Assembly (NCBI RefSeq): GCF_947499695.1
Contig: NZ_CANMPQ010000003.1
Span: 186,001-250,000, forward strand
DNA length: 64,000 bases
DNA from: an uncultured Allomuricauda sp.
Lineage (GTDB): Bacteria; Bacteroidota; Bacteroidia; Flavobacteriales; Flavobacteriaceae
Direction: 5' to 3'
The notes beneath the pieces were generated by a model that searched no databases, had not been told where the DNA came from, and saw only the letters and a program-made list of their open reading frames with translations. Below are positions 27,654 through 35,956 of this stretch, in pieces. Position 1 is the first letter of the stretch. Each line of letters starts with the position of its first letter. A program made the translations under genes and the position numbers.

Positions 27654-28886
27654 TTATGAAGTTTTTAATCGGCTTGCTTTTTCTAATCGATGTTTTATTA
27701 ATTCTTTTTCGTTTTTCTTATTGGCAAATCCAATTGCAACATTTAAGTATTCTATTTCTTTTTCAATGTTATTATTCATGCGATATAGTTCAGCTAACAA
27801 ACAGAAATAGTGGTGGTTGTTTTTCAACTCTAGTTTATGCGCCTCTTGAATAGCTTCAACAATTGAATTTGCCCGTGCAAGGGCATATATCCGATTCATA
27901 GCAATAATAGGTGAATATTCTATTGTTAGCAATTTATTGTATAACTGTAATATATTATTCCATTTCCCATTATTATCTCTTGTGTGCCAATATGCGATTG
28001 CCGCTTCAAGATGATATTTGCTAATAATATCTCCAGCAGCGGATAGTTTAAGATATTTTTCACCCTTTTGAATCAGTTCTGAATTCCATTTGCTTTTATC
28101 TTGTTCATGATACAGCAGATCACCCTTTTCTCCTGAAATCCTAGCATCTAATCTAGAGGTATGAAAACACATTAAGGCTATTAATGCATGTATTTTTTGC
28201 TTTAGAAAGATTTTATGCTCAGATAAGAAAATACTAAGTCGCATGGCTTCCCAGCATATTTCCTGTCGGATATTATATTCATTAACACTGCTATAATAAC
28301 CCTCATTAAATATTAGATAGATGACTCTTAATACGTTGTCAAGTCTTGTAACGTATTGGTTTATTGTGAGATTTGTCTCAACTCGATTTCGTTCTTTAAT
28401 TGCTTTTTTTGCTCTGTATAACTTTTTGTTTATTGTTTCTTTATTTGACAAAAATGCCTTCGCAATCTCTTCAATACTAAAACCACACAAAATTCTTAAA
28501 GCAATACAAATCTGAGATTCTTTGTTAAGTTTATTGTCACAGAGCACAAACATCATGTGAAGCTGGCTGTCTTCAATTATTTTATCAGTTATTTCAATCT
28601 CGCCAATTTGCTGAGTTCTTGCTCCTAATTCAGGAGTAATTTTTTCCTCAAAGGTCTTCTTCCTCCTGAAATGTTCAAACAATAAATTCTGGGCTACCTT
28701 TCTAAGCCAGGCTTTAGGGAATTCGGGAATCCCTTTATGAGACCATGCTTTCATGGCTTTTAAAAAAGTTTCGGAGACAATATCTTCTGCTAATTGCAGG
28801 TCTTTTAATCCATAATAGTTGCTGAGCACAGCAATCAGGTTGCTGTACTCAGACTTAAATATTATAGATAATCGTTTGTCATCCAT
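27654..28886 (-). CDS. ECF42-type RNA polymerase sigma factor with C-terminal extension
   Basis: Extracytoplasmic-function sigma factor of 410 residues, about twice the length of a simple ECF sigma. Region 2 is visible at about 8-75 (AEDIVSETFLKAMKAW, FPKAWLRKVAQNLLFEHFRR), region 4 at about 115-165 (CGFSIEEIAKAF, KETINKKLYRAKKAIKER). The remaining 230 residues are helical, with repeats resembling TPR units near the end (AAIAYWHTRDN, YALARANSIVEAIQEAHKL, FCLLAELYRMNN), typical of ECF42. Those sigma factors are usually encoded beside DGPF/YCII proteins, as here: the YCII gene ends 29 bases upstream. No anti-sigma gene is present, as expected for this group. Confidence 0.9.
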   Translation of the reverse strand: MDDKRLSIIFKSEYSNLIAVLSNYYGLKDLQLAEDIVSETFLKAMKAWSHKGIPEFPKAWLRKVAQNLLFEHFRRKKTFEEKITPELGARTQQIGEIEITDKIIEDSQLHMMFVLCDNKLNKESQICIALRILCGFSIEEIAKAFLSNKETINKKLYRAKKAIKERNRVETNLTINQYVTRLDNVLRVIYLIFNEGYYSSVNEYNIRQEICWEAMRLSIFLSEHKIFLKQKIHALIALMCFHTSRLDARISGEKGDLLYHEQDKSKWNSELIQKGEKYLKLSAAGDIISKYHLEAAIAYWHTRDNNGKWNNILQLYNKLLTIEYSPIIAMNRIYALARANSIVEAIQEAHKLELKNNHHYFCLLAELYRMNNNIEKEIEYLNVAIGFANKKNEKELIKHRLEKASRLKTS

Positions 28887-28915
28887 AAGACTACATTACC
28901 CAGAAAATCTGAATA

Positions 28916-29266
28916 TTACATTCCATCAAAAACCATAATATCTCTCACCTCTACTTTACCACCGCTACTTAATGCTGGACAACCATTACCAAGTTTGATG
29001 GCTTCTTCAATGGAGTCAGCTGACACAATGATAAAACCTCCAACAATTTCTTTCAGTTCTGCGTATGGTCCATCTGTTATAGTTCCATTGGCATGCATCG
29101 TTTTTCCTTCAAAGCCCAGAGCTTCTCCTGGATTTTTTAATTTGCCTTGTGTACCAATTCCTTCCATCCAATCTTGCCAGGCTTTTATTTCTTCTTCTAT
29201 TTGTTCTGGGGTAGGATTAAAATCAGGATTGGGCTCGCTGTGAAATAACATCATAAAATCTTTCAT
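28916..29266 (-). CDS. YCII-related (DGPF) protein
   Basis: 116 residues, YCII/DGPF family, dimeric ferredoxin-like fold, biochemical role unknown. The family hallmark is in ITDGPYAELKEIVGGFII, here DGPY. The order is the usual one: N-terminal MMLFHSEPNPDF, helix with EEEIKAWQDWMEGIG, strand with EALGFEGKTMHANG, then VSADSIEEAIKLGNGCP. It precedes the ECF42 sigma gene by 29 bases and is preceded by a probable ECF-type promoter (29310-29340) also found upstream of the VOC gene. Together they form the conserved ECF42/DGPF pair. Confidence 0.92.
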   Translation of the reverse strand: MKDFMMLFHSEPNPDFNPTPEQIEEEIKAWQDWMEGIGTQGKLKNPGEALGFEGKTMHANGTITDGPYAELKEIVGGFIIVSADSIEEAIKLGNGCPALSSGGKVEVRDIMVFDGM

Positions 29267-29309
29267 GTTCTTTGTTTTTTTATTGTAGATAATAAACTTT
29301 CATACGCTT

Positions 29310-29340
29310 AATGATTGAAAAGCTTGAAATTGGACAACAA
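29310..29340 (-). promoter_or_regulatory. Putative ECF-type promoter of the YCII gene
   Basis: On the minus strand: TTGTTGTCC, 13 bases, TCAATCATT. The same two blocks at the same spacing occur upstream of the VOC gene (29872-29902). The downstream block is 44 bases from the start codon. Recognition by the neighbouring ECF42 sigma is inference. Confidence 0.55.
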
Positions 29341-29352
29341 TCTAAGTTTTAT

Positions 29353-29829
29353 TTACTTTGGTGAATGCAGTCCCATTTTATTTCCTTCCGAATCGATGAA
29401 TAATGCAAAAAAACCGCTTTCATCAGCATGAGGTGTTTTGGGAACAAGAATACTTCCTCCGTTTTGTTCCACCTTTTCAAGAATTACCTGCAGGTCGTCT
29501 CCTCCACTAAGATATATGGTGACCCCTTTAGCTGAAGGTTCGTAACCTTCTCCTTTCATAATAACACCAATAACCTGTTGGTTTTCATATGGTAAAATAC
29601 CCATTTCCATTCCCGGCATCTCCATGTGCTCAATATTGATATCCAGAATGGCTTCATAAAAGTTTATCGCACGTTTTATGTCCGTTGCTGGAATCTCAAA
29701 AATAGAAATATAACTTTTTGTTTGCTTTTTACTCTGGTTGATGATTGAATCATAATCGTTATGTTCCATTCCATTCGCATTGCTCAATGCAAGCATTGCG
29801 AAAAACAAATTCAAAATTGTTCTTTTCAT
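29353..29829 (-). CDS. VOC-family (glyoxalase-like) protein with predicted signal peptide
   Basis: 158 residues. Residues about 40-158 form one VOC unit with paired beta-alpha-beta-beta-beta motifs: YISIFEIPATDIKRAINFYEAIL, GVTIYLSGGDDLQVILEKVEQNGGSIL and FALFIDSEGNKMGLHS. Such proteins bind a metal and act as dioxygenases, lyases or drug-binding proteins; substrate unknown here. The first 20 residues look like a signal peptide (KRTILNLFFAMLALSNANG), unusual because VOC proteins are mostly cytoplasmic. A later in-frame ATG (residue 21) would remove it. It shares its promoter motif with the YCII gene. Confidence 0.82.
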   Translation of the reverse strand: MKRTILNLFFAMLALSNANGMEHNDYDSIINQSKKQTKSYISIFEIPATDIKRAINFYEAILDINIEHMEMPGMEMGILPYENQQVIGVIMKGEGYEPSAKGVTIYLSGGDDLQVILEKVEQNGGSILVPKTPHADESGFFALFIDSEGNKMGLHSPK

Positions 29830-29871
29830 GTCTCCTGTTTTTAATGAATAAATAATAAACTTTTAATTCAT

Positions 29872-29902
29872 AATGATTGAGAACATAGAAATAGGACAAC
29901 AA
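29872..29902 (-). promoter_or_regulatory. Putative ECF-type promoter of the VOC gene
   Basis: On the minus strand: TTGTTGTCC, 13 bases, TCAATCATT, identical in both blocks and spacing to the site before the YCII gene (29310-29340). It is 43 bases from the start codon. Sequence similarity extends through the AATAAACTTT next to it. Confidence 0.55.
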
Positions 29903-29960
29903 ACTAATCTTTTCACTAGAATTTGATGAAAATTATAGAAAATCGTTCTCATCAGAGCCA

Positions 29961-29975
29961 ATGCTTGCCGCTAAC
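29961..29975 (-). repeat. Right arm of 15-bp inverted repeat around ECF sigma module
   Basis: ATGCTTGCCGCTAAC, reverse complement of the left arm at 27569-27583 apart from two bases. The pair encloses the sigma, YCII and VOC genes, about 2.4 kb. Confidence 0.6.
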
Positions 29976-30094
29976 GTTTAAGATATCGTTCGTTTTAATG
30001 AGCTATATTGACCGATAAGCGAAGTTTGGGATTTTTGAGAATAAAGACTCAAGACAAAATTAATGGGTGCTCGCTTTGAATTGTCAAAAACCCC

Positions 30095-30215
30095 TACAAA
30101 TACGTTTAGATTCCTTCTCTAAGCAAGAGAAGGTAGATTGATGCTTTGCATCAAGACGGTAGGGATGGCCTAACCTTTTCTCTTCGACTGCGCTCAGAAT
30201 GACAGGGAAAAGAAG
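30095..30215. repeat. REP-like intergenic element with hairpins
   Basis: Part of the 435-base gene-free region 29830-30264. It contains two perfect hairpins, CCTTCTCT-5-AGAGAAGG (30113-30133) and TTGATGC-3-GCATCAA (30138-30154), and CTTCGACTGCGCTCAGAATGACA near its right end (starting 30183). I recall the last sequence as a common dispersed intergenic repeat in Bacteroidota and other bacteria. Only one copy is present in this window. Confidence 0.6.
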
Positions 30216-30264
30216 ACTTAATTTTGTTTTGATAAGCCTAATGTGGTATTCCTTCAAAATACAA

Positions 30265-31473
30265 TTAAGCCACCGCCTCTTGTCCCATTCCTCTTTTTGC
30301 ACGTTCCCATTTTACGGATTGATTCCCTTTGATGTATCTCGCAAAGCCAAGATAAACCGATAGGTTCATGATAAAAAAGTAATATGGAATAAACAGGATT
30401 TTTAATCGAATCTGTCTGTTCTCCAAAAACCATCCTAATAAGGCCGCTGCATAAAACAGTACTTGCCCCCAAAACAAAATACTGAATAGTCCAAAGGAGA
30501 ACAGTCCTTCATGCTGGGCAAGAACGAAATTCATAGGAATGATACCCAATAACAAAAGCGGGGTCAACGTCCATCGTAATACGCGATGGGATATATACTG
30601 GAATGATAAGGTTCCATATCTGAAGAAATTCAACAAAGCTCTCAATCGAACTACAGATTGAATTCCTCCTGCTGAAATTCGGACCTTACGCTTTAACTCT
30701 TCTTTTACATTGGCAGACGCCGTCTCAATTGCATAAGCTTCCGGATTGTATTGAATGGTGTAACCAGACATAGCCACCCGTAACGAGATGATAAAATCAT
30801 CTAGTAGCGTATCCTTTTCCACTTCTTGCCATAGTTCTGTTCTAATGGCAAAAAGTTCTCCTGCTGCTCCAACCACAGAATACAGTTCTGCATCCCATTT
30901 TTTAAGCTGCGACTCATATTTCCAATACATTCCTTCACCAGCTCCTGCAGCACTATCTGCTTCTTTCGAATAAATTCGTTTTTCACCTGAAACGCAACCT
31001 ACTTTGGGGTTCCTGAACAATCGAACGATTTCTTTTATGGAATCTTTTCCCAAATCCGTGTTGGCATCTGAAAAAATTACGATGGGAGTTTCCACAAATT
31101 CAACACCTCTATTCATCGCCGCAATCTTTCCTGCTCTTTCATCTTTATGATAGACTTTTACTCCATCATATTTTTTAAGCAAATCAGGAGTGCCATCATC
31201 CGATCCGTCTGTCACCCAAATCTGGGTAACTTTTTCCTGAGGATAATCCAGGCTCTGGGAGTTCTTTACTTTTTGGTCCAAAAAGTCTTTTTCGTTAAAC
31301 GCTGTAACAAAAAGAGTCACTTCTGGTTCATAGTTCTCATTGCCCTGGAAAGGTTTCCCAAGACCAAACATCCTTCTCAACTTAATAATCAGGAACAACA
31401 ATATTCCATATCCCAAATAGGAATAGAAAATAATAAACAACGAAATCCAAAAAACTGTTTTTAAAACTTCCAT
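30265..31473 (-). CDS. Membrane family 2 glycosyltransferase
   Basis: 402 residues. An N-terminal membrane helix (8-28) precedes the catalytic GT-A domain, with TDGSDDGT (nucleotide-sugar site), FSDANTDL in the DxD position, and TLLDDFIISLRVA with the acidic catalytic-base region. Three to four C-terminal membrane helices follow (about 305-390). This is the layout of processive or polyprenyl-linked GT2 enzymes that extend a glycan at the inner face of the membrane. The sugar cannot be predicted. Its stop marks the downstream end of the EPS locus. The ATG at 31473 precedes the membrane segment. Confidence 0.9.
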   Translation of the reverse strand: MEVLKTVFWISLFIIFYSYLGYGILLFLIIKLRRMFGLGKPFQGNENYEPEVTLFVTAFNEKDFLDQKVKNSQSLDYPQEKVTQIWVTDGSDDGTPDLLKKYDGVKVYHKDERAGKIAAMNRGVEFVETPIVIFSDANTDLGKDSIKEIVRLFRNPKVGCVSGEKRIYSKEADSAAGAGEGMYWKYESQLKKWDAELYSVVGAAGELFAIRTELWQEVEKDTLLDDFIISLRVAMSGYTIQYNPEAYAIETASANVKEELKRKVRISAGGIQSVVRLRALLNFFRYGTLSFQYISHRVLRWTLTPLLLLGIIPMNFVLAQHEGLFSFGLFSILFWGQVLFYAAALLGWFLENRQIRLKILFIPYYFFIMNLSVYLGFARYIKGNQSVKWERAKRGMGQEAVA

Positions 31474-31535
31474 TTTATCTCTTTTAATTGGGCTTGACTT
31501 GGCCCATCATTATTTCTCTATCATTTAAACTTCCT

Positions 31536-31696
31536 GTTCATTTTGTCTTGATACAAAACGAACCAAAAAATCAAGATGATTTCGAGGAAATTTTTGTGCC
31601 TTTGTCACAAAACCGTCGATAGATTTATCGCTCCATGCTCTTTTTCGTCAAAACGAAACGCACTTCCGCTCCATCTACAACTATTTCTGCAAAATC
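31536..31696. repeat. 161-bp dispersed intergenic repeat, copy B
   Basis: Second copy of the element at 23305-23465, same orientation, 161 bases, about 19 mismatches and no gaps by hand. It lies between the GT2 gene (30265-31473) and the acyltransferase gene, again in an otherwise gene-free spacer within polysaccharide genes. Confidence 0.85.
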
Positions 31697-31721
31697 TTGG
31701 GAATCATCATAAAATTTTTCA

Positions 31722-32360
31722 TCATATTGCTACCAACTTCTTTTTAGGGACTCGCTCCCATTCACCGGTGTCATGATTGAATGTTTTCATAACTCTTGCT
31801 GGGTTTCCAACTGCAACTGAGTAATCAGGAACGTCCTTGGTCACCACACTTCCACCAGCCACAATACAATGCTTTCCAATCGTCACTCCTGCTAAAATGG
31901 TACTATTGGCACCAATCCAAGTTTCTTCACCCACCACAATCTCCGCAGTGGACACCCCTTGGGCATGGATAGGTAGTGATATATCTTCGTAATTATGATT
32001 AAGTCCAGAAAGCACAACATTTTGAGCCAAGCGAACATCGTCTTTTAAGGTAACTGGGCCGATCAATGTATTTCCAAGGCCCACTCTCGCTCTTGAACCA
32101 ATTTTAATTGCCCCAACACCATTATTTACTGTGGAAAAATCCTCGATTGTAGAGTTTTCACCCAATTCGAAAGTGTTCCAGGGTAAAACATCCATTCGTG
32201 TTCTTTTACAAATGGTAGCTCCTTTTCCTTTTTTATGGTAAAAAGGATTCACAAACCATTTGACCCATAGACGGGGTCTTGCCTGATTCTTTGGCACCAA
32301 CATCCAATGCACAAATCGCTTAATGGCGTCGTTGTTTCTGATTTTATCCTTTAACCCCAT
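31722..32360 (-). CDS. Hexapeptide-repeat O-acyltransferase (WcaF/LbetaH type)
   Basis: Left-handed beta-helix acetyltransferase adding an acyl group, usually acetyl from acetyl-CoA, to a sugar of the glycan. 212 residues. Hexapeptide repeats run from about 70 to 190: IKIGSRARVG, TLIGPVTLKDDVRLAQNVVLSG, EIVVGEETWIGANSTILAGVTIGKHCIVAGGSVVTKDVPDYSVAVGNPARVM. The last motif is typical of the NodL/WcaF/Maa family. The N-terminal 45 residues (KWFVNPFYHKKGKGAT) are as in wcaF-type enzymes. It lies 10 bases from the upstream glycosyltransferase gene. Confidence 0.9.
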   Translation of the reverse strand: MGLKDKIRNNDAIKRFVHWMLVPKNQARPRLWVKWFVNPFYHKKGKGATICKRTRMDVLPWNTFELGENSTIEDFSTVNNGVGAIKIGSRARVGLGNTLIGPVTLKDDVRLAQNVVLSGLNHNYEDISLPIHAQGVSTAEIVVGEETWIGANSTILAGVTIGKHCIVAGGSVVTKDVPDYSVAVGNPARVMKTFNHDTGEWERVPKKKLVAI

Positions 32361-32370
32361 AATCTTTTAT

Positions 32371-33564
32371 TTATGCAGATTTTTTGATGGCATCATAAAT
32401 GGCCAACACATTGTTCTCCCAAGTATGGCTTTTTGCAAAGGCTATTCTTTTTTGCTGCAGTTCTGGTGAATTCTCAGCCAGGGCTTTTTTGGCAAGTTGA
32501 AGGTATTCCTCTTTGCTTGTTCCTAAATACACATGTTCTTTGAACATTTCCATGGCCTTAGTACGGGTCGCTAAAGTGGGTTTCCCCATGGCCAGATATT
32601 CGTCAATTTTTCGAGGGTAGTTTCCAATAGTCCAATCGTTAATTACCTGCGGATTCATGGCAACATCAAATCCTTTGACATAGTTAGGGAGTTCAGAAGA
32701 GTCCTTGCTTCCCAAAAAGAAAACATTATCCATTTGATGTAAATCGGATTGTCCAAAATCATCATCTTCAGGACCGACCAAGACTATACTCCAATCCTTT
32801 CGCATATTCGCCATATATTCCAAAAGTTCGATATCCAACCGCATGCTGGTCAAATAACCGACATAGCCTATAATTGGCTTTGGAATGGAATCAAATTCCT
32901 TCGGGATCTGAATACTTCCATTTTCATCATTGAAAAGGGAAACATCGCAACCCTGACCGACCATAAAACTGTTCGGGTTGTGCTGTAATCCATATTCGGC
33001 ATAAAGGGTTGAATTGTTTACGACCACATCTGCCTGTTGAATAATTTGAGGTTCTATTCGCGCTCCATGTTTTGCCCAATAAGGCACCTTAATCAGGTAA
33101 TCCCGCATGTAATAGGTGTAGCTCTCTGGCTCCAAAAATTCCTTTAAATGTAATCCCAGGAACATGGAACTGTCGTTAAATATCAATACATCCTTAAATC
33201 CCAAATGATCAATGGCGTCTTGAATATCATTGGAAAAGATCCTTGAGTTTCGTCTATTAAGTATCTTAAAGATGAAATGAACAGGAATCCAGTTGATAGA
33301 TTCTATCATTGACTCCGGATAAAGATTCCAGAGGTTATCTTCTATTCGAACCAAATTATCCTCTTCTCCATTCTTTATCTTGATTCTTTTTTGGATTTTC
33401 TCCGTGTTTTTTTCTCTTTTCAGGGAAGCTCTATCCAATGGCGGGTTTACGTAGAGTACTCTATTGTGTTTAGCAAACTCCGTGGCAATATTCTTGCAAT
33501 TGCTACCAATTTCGATATCCCATGCTTGTATTCCTACAACAACGATGTCTCGGCCTTGTATCAT
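32371..33564 (-). CDS. Glycosyltransferase, GT-B fold (TuaH-like)
   Basis: 397 residues, cytoplasmic. N-terminal Rossmann half with VVVGIQAWDIEIGSNCKNIATEF; the C-terminal half has PIIGYVGYLTSM, DWSIVLVGPEDDDF and the donor-binding segment NYPRKIDEYLAMGKPTLAT. The last is characteristic of GT4-like enzymes; the closest type I recall is TuaH of teichuronic acid synthesis. Its start lies 1 base after the stop of the next gene, indicating tight co-transcription. Donor sugar unknown. Confidence 0.85.
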   Translation of the reverse strand: MIQGRDIVVVGIQAWDIEIGSNCKNIATEFAKHNRVLYVNPPLDRASLKREKNTEKIQKRIKIKNGEEDNLVRIEDNLWNLYPESMIESINWIPVHFIFKILNRRNSRIFSNDIQDAIDHLGFKDVLIFNDSSMFLGLHLKEFLEPESYTYYMRDYLIKVPYWAKHGARIEPQIIQQADVVVNNSTLYAEYGLQHNPNSFMVGQGCDVSLFNDENGSIQIPKEFDSIPKPIIGYVGYLTSMRLDIELLEYMANMRKDWSIVLVGPEDDDFGQSDLHQMDNVFFLGSKDSSELPNYVKGFDVAMNPQVINDWTIGNYPRKIDEYLAMGKPTLATRTKAMEMFKEHVYLGTSKEEYLQLAKKALAENSPELQQKRIAFAKSHTWENNVLAIYDAIKKSA

Positions 33565-33565
33565 A

Positions 33566-34723
33566 TCAATTGTTTTTTAGTTCACGATGGACATCTTCAT
33601 ATAGTTCCAATACATTTTTTGCCATGGTTTCCCATGAAAAATGTTTTGCACGCTCAATTCCTTTTTCAGAAAGCAGATTGGCCAGCATTTCATCTTCAAT
33701 CAAACTTCGCATAGCTTCGGTAATTTCAATCGGTTTGGATGGGTCAACCATTAGTGCCGTATCTTCCCCAGCTACTTCAGGCATGGAGGACGTATTTGAG
33801 GTAATAACCGGAACCCCACAGGCCATTCCTTCCAAAATGGGAATTCCGAAACTCTCACGGAGTGAAGGATATAGAAAAATCCTGCTCTGACTTATAATAG
33901 CGGGTAAATCAGTATTGGGCACATAACCCGTTAAATGGATCAACTCTCTTATTTGTCGTCCTCCCACTGTATCCAAAAGTTTTAACAACTCATCTTCATC
34001 ATAATCGAGCATGACCAATTTGTATTTCCCTGGATACATTTTGTTGAAGTCCGAAAAGGCCTTTAGTACACCCTTGGTATTCTTCTTTGGATCAGTATTA
34101 CCCAAAAAGAAAAAGAAATTATCAGGTAAGTTGTAGCGCCCTTTGATGTTTTGCAACCGGGCCGTATCTGTAACTTTTTTGAAATGTGACCCTACCCCAT
34201 TATAAATTGCGGTCAATCGGTTGTCTTTAAAACCAAAATGGTCATTGATTCGCTGTTTTTCGTAATTGGAGACGGTAATCACCTTTTTACTTTTTCGAAT
34301 AACTGGAGGTACAAAGTACCTGCGGTACATATTGCCCAGCTTTTGATACCAGGTACCTTCTTTTTTGAACAGACTAATACTTTCCAGATAGATTATATCA
34401 TGCAAAGTGGTAACTATCGGCACTTTTGAAAAAATGGGTCCCGTATTACTTGTACAGTGCAGTACATCGCAACCTTCTTTATAAGCAGCTCTTGGAAGAG
34501 CTATCTGTTCCCATCCTGGATACCCCCATCTTGAGTTTAACTCCACAATCTTGAAATTGGAAGCTTCAGGAATACAGGTGTCATCAAAATCCGGTTTCAC
34601 AAAAACCACATATTCATTTTTCTGGTCTATTCTTTGAAGGTTTTTAATCAACTCCAAAGCCACCATATCCATACCGTGCTTCTTTTTTCTGAAAAGACGT
34701 TGTCCCTCTATTCCTATTTTCAT
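33566..34723 (-). CDS. GT4-family glycosyltransferase
   Basis: 385 residues, retaining glycosyltransferase group 1. N-terminal MKIGIEGQRLFRKKKHGMD, glycine-rich acceptor region; C-terminal FFLGNTDPKKNTKGVLKAF and the donor-phosphate motif SLRESFGIPILEGMACGVPV with the E-x7-E glutamates. No membrane span. Lies 6 bases downstream of the membrane GT2 gene at 34730. Donor sugar unknown; mannose or rhamnose are common for this group. Confidence 0.92.
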   Translation of the reverse strand: MKIGIEGQRLFRKKKHGMDMVALELIKNLQRIDQKNEYVVFVKPDFDDTCIPEASNFKIVELNSRWGYPGWEQIALPRAAYKEGCDVLHCTSNTGPIFSKVPIVTTLHDIIYLESISLFKKEGTWYQKLGNMYRRYFVPPVIRKSKKVITVSNYEKQRINDHFGFKDNRLTAIYNGVGSHFKKVTDTARLQNIKGRYNLPDNFFFFLGNTDPKKNTKGVLKAFSDFNKMYPGKYKLVMLDYDEDELLKLLDTVGGRQIRELIHLTGYVPNTDLPAIISQSRIFLYPSLRESFGIPILEGMACGVPVITSNTSSMPEVAGEDTALMVDPSKPIEITEAMRSLIEDEMLANLLSEKGIERAKHFSWETMAKNVLELYEDVHRELKNN

Positions 34724-34729
34724 TTGTTC

Positions 34730-35938
34730 TTATTGACTGTTAATGGTCCCGTGTTGGGTATGAATAAACTTTTTATTGGCCCCTTTTAATTTGAACAAGG
34801 ACAAAAACATCACTGCAAATGCTTTGGGAAGTGTCAACAATGCACTGAAAGTGGCTTTGCTGTAAAATTTCTTTGGAACGGCAAAGGCAAAGGCAAAAAT
34901 GACCAATCCAAAACTCACATACCAAAACATACTGGGTACTAACAATAGGCTAGACGGCCAGATTATATTCAAGATGAAATATGTTAATGTTATGACCGTG
35001 ACCAATCCTAGTAGAAGCACTCTTGGAGGGGACACCATTTGATAGACTTTATCGAAAAAATCAACATTGCCCCTAGTGAAGAGTTCTCTTAATCCTGGCA
35101 TAAAATAGCGCCCGAAATAAACGAACTGGGCGGACAACCATCGTTTCCGCTGATTAGCAAAAACTTCAGATTTTTGAACCTTTTCATCCAAAACCAAAGC
35201 ATTATCCAAATATTCGATTTTAGTTCTGTTCTTCAGAAGTTTTAATTCCAATTCCTTATCAAAACCACCTACAGCGTTCACATTTGCCATAGTGCTTTTG
35301 AAAAAATAATAGTCAAAGGCCATTCCGGATCCAATCAAAGCTGAAGAAAGCCCTAAAACCCTGTGCCCCTTGCGAAAAATGTGGTTGTTAATTTCCTCAC
35401 TGATCGCATCAAGAATGGCAAATGAAGTATTTGTGTTTTTTGCAATGCGATGTCCCTGCACCACTTTGTATCCTTGATTGAAAGCTTTGTTGATTTTCTC
35501 AACAAAATCTGGTTCCATAATATTATCCGCATCCAAAATCAAGGCTATGTCATAGTCATCACCTATTACCTTCATCGCTTGGTTCAAGGCTTTGGACTTG
35601 GTACTTTTTTCAAAGGAAACCTCAACAACCCGTAAGGGCAATTTTTTTAAGCTTTCCAATGTTGCTTGCTGAAATGAATCGGCTATTATGACCACTTCAA
35701 AAAGTTGAGAAGGATATGTCTGTTGAAGTGCTTGTTTGGCAACATCAATTATGACTGCGTCTTCTTTATAACCAGGAATAAGTACAGCAAATTTTTTTTG
35801 CTTGTGAAGAATTTCCCTCCTCTTCTTTGCAGAAAACAAGCCGGCAAAGGAAAAAACAAACACATAAATGGATGCGAATCCAAAATATCCTATGAAAAGG
35901 ATTTCCAAACTATTGATCAAGATTTTGATTACATCCAT
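34730..35938 (-). CDS. Processive-type membrane GT2 glycosyltransferase
   Basis: 402 residues. A membrane helix at about 8-33 is followed by the GT-A domain with FAVLIPGYKEDAVI, ALILDADNIMEPDF (DxD-like) and the QRKRWLSAQF motif, a Q-x-x-R-W signature of processive polysaccharide synthases. Membrane helices at about 305-330 and 335-360 complete the channel-type arrangement. It may polymerise part of the EPS backbone or act on a lipid-linked intermediate. 18 bases downstream of the UDP-glucuronate decarboxylase gene. Confidence 0.9.
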   Translation of the reverse strand: MDVIKILINSLEILFIGYFGFASIYVFVFSFAGLFSAKKRREILHKQKKFAVLIPGYKEDAVIIDVAKQALQQTYPSQLFEVVIIADSFQQATLESLKKLPLRVVEVSFEKSTKSKALNQAMKVIGDDYDIALILDADNIMEPDFVEKINKAFNQGYKVVQGHRIAKNTNTSFAILDAISEEINNHIFRKGHRVLGLSSALIGSGMAFDYYFFKSTMANVNAVGGFDKELELKLLKNRTKIEYLDNALVLDEKVQKSEVFANQRKRWLSAQFVYFGRYFMPGLRELFTRGNVDFFDKVYQMVSPPRVLLLGLVTVITLTYFILNIIWPSSLLLVPSMFWYVSFGLVIFAFAFAVPKKFYSKATFSALLTLPKAFAVMFLSLFKLKGANKKFIHTQHGTINSQ

Positions 35939-35956
35939 GCTATGAATTCGAATTAA

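Noticed and set aside
27569-29975. Integron-like attC sites around the ECF module
   Set aside because: The GTTAGC motifs do not fit the core sites RYYYAAC/GTTRRRY, no integrase is present, and the sites bracket three genes instead of single cassettes.
31576-31776. 66-codon plus-strand ORF within the 161-bp repeat
   Set aside because: The frame is not conserved in the other copy of the repeat and runs into the acyltransferase gene on the opposite strand.
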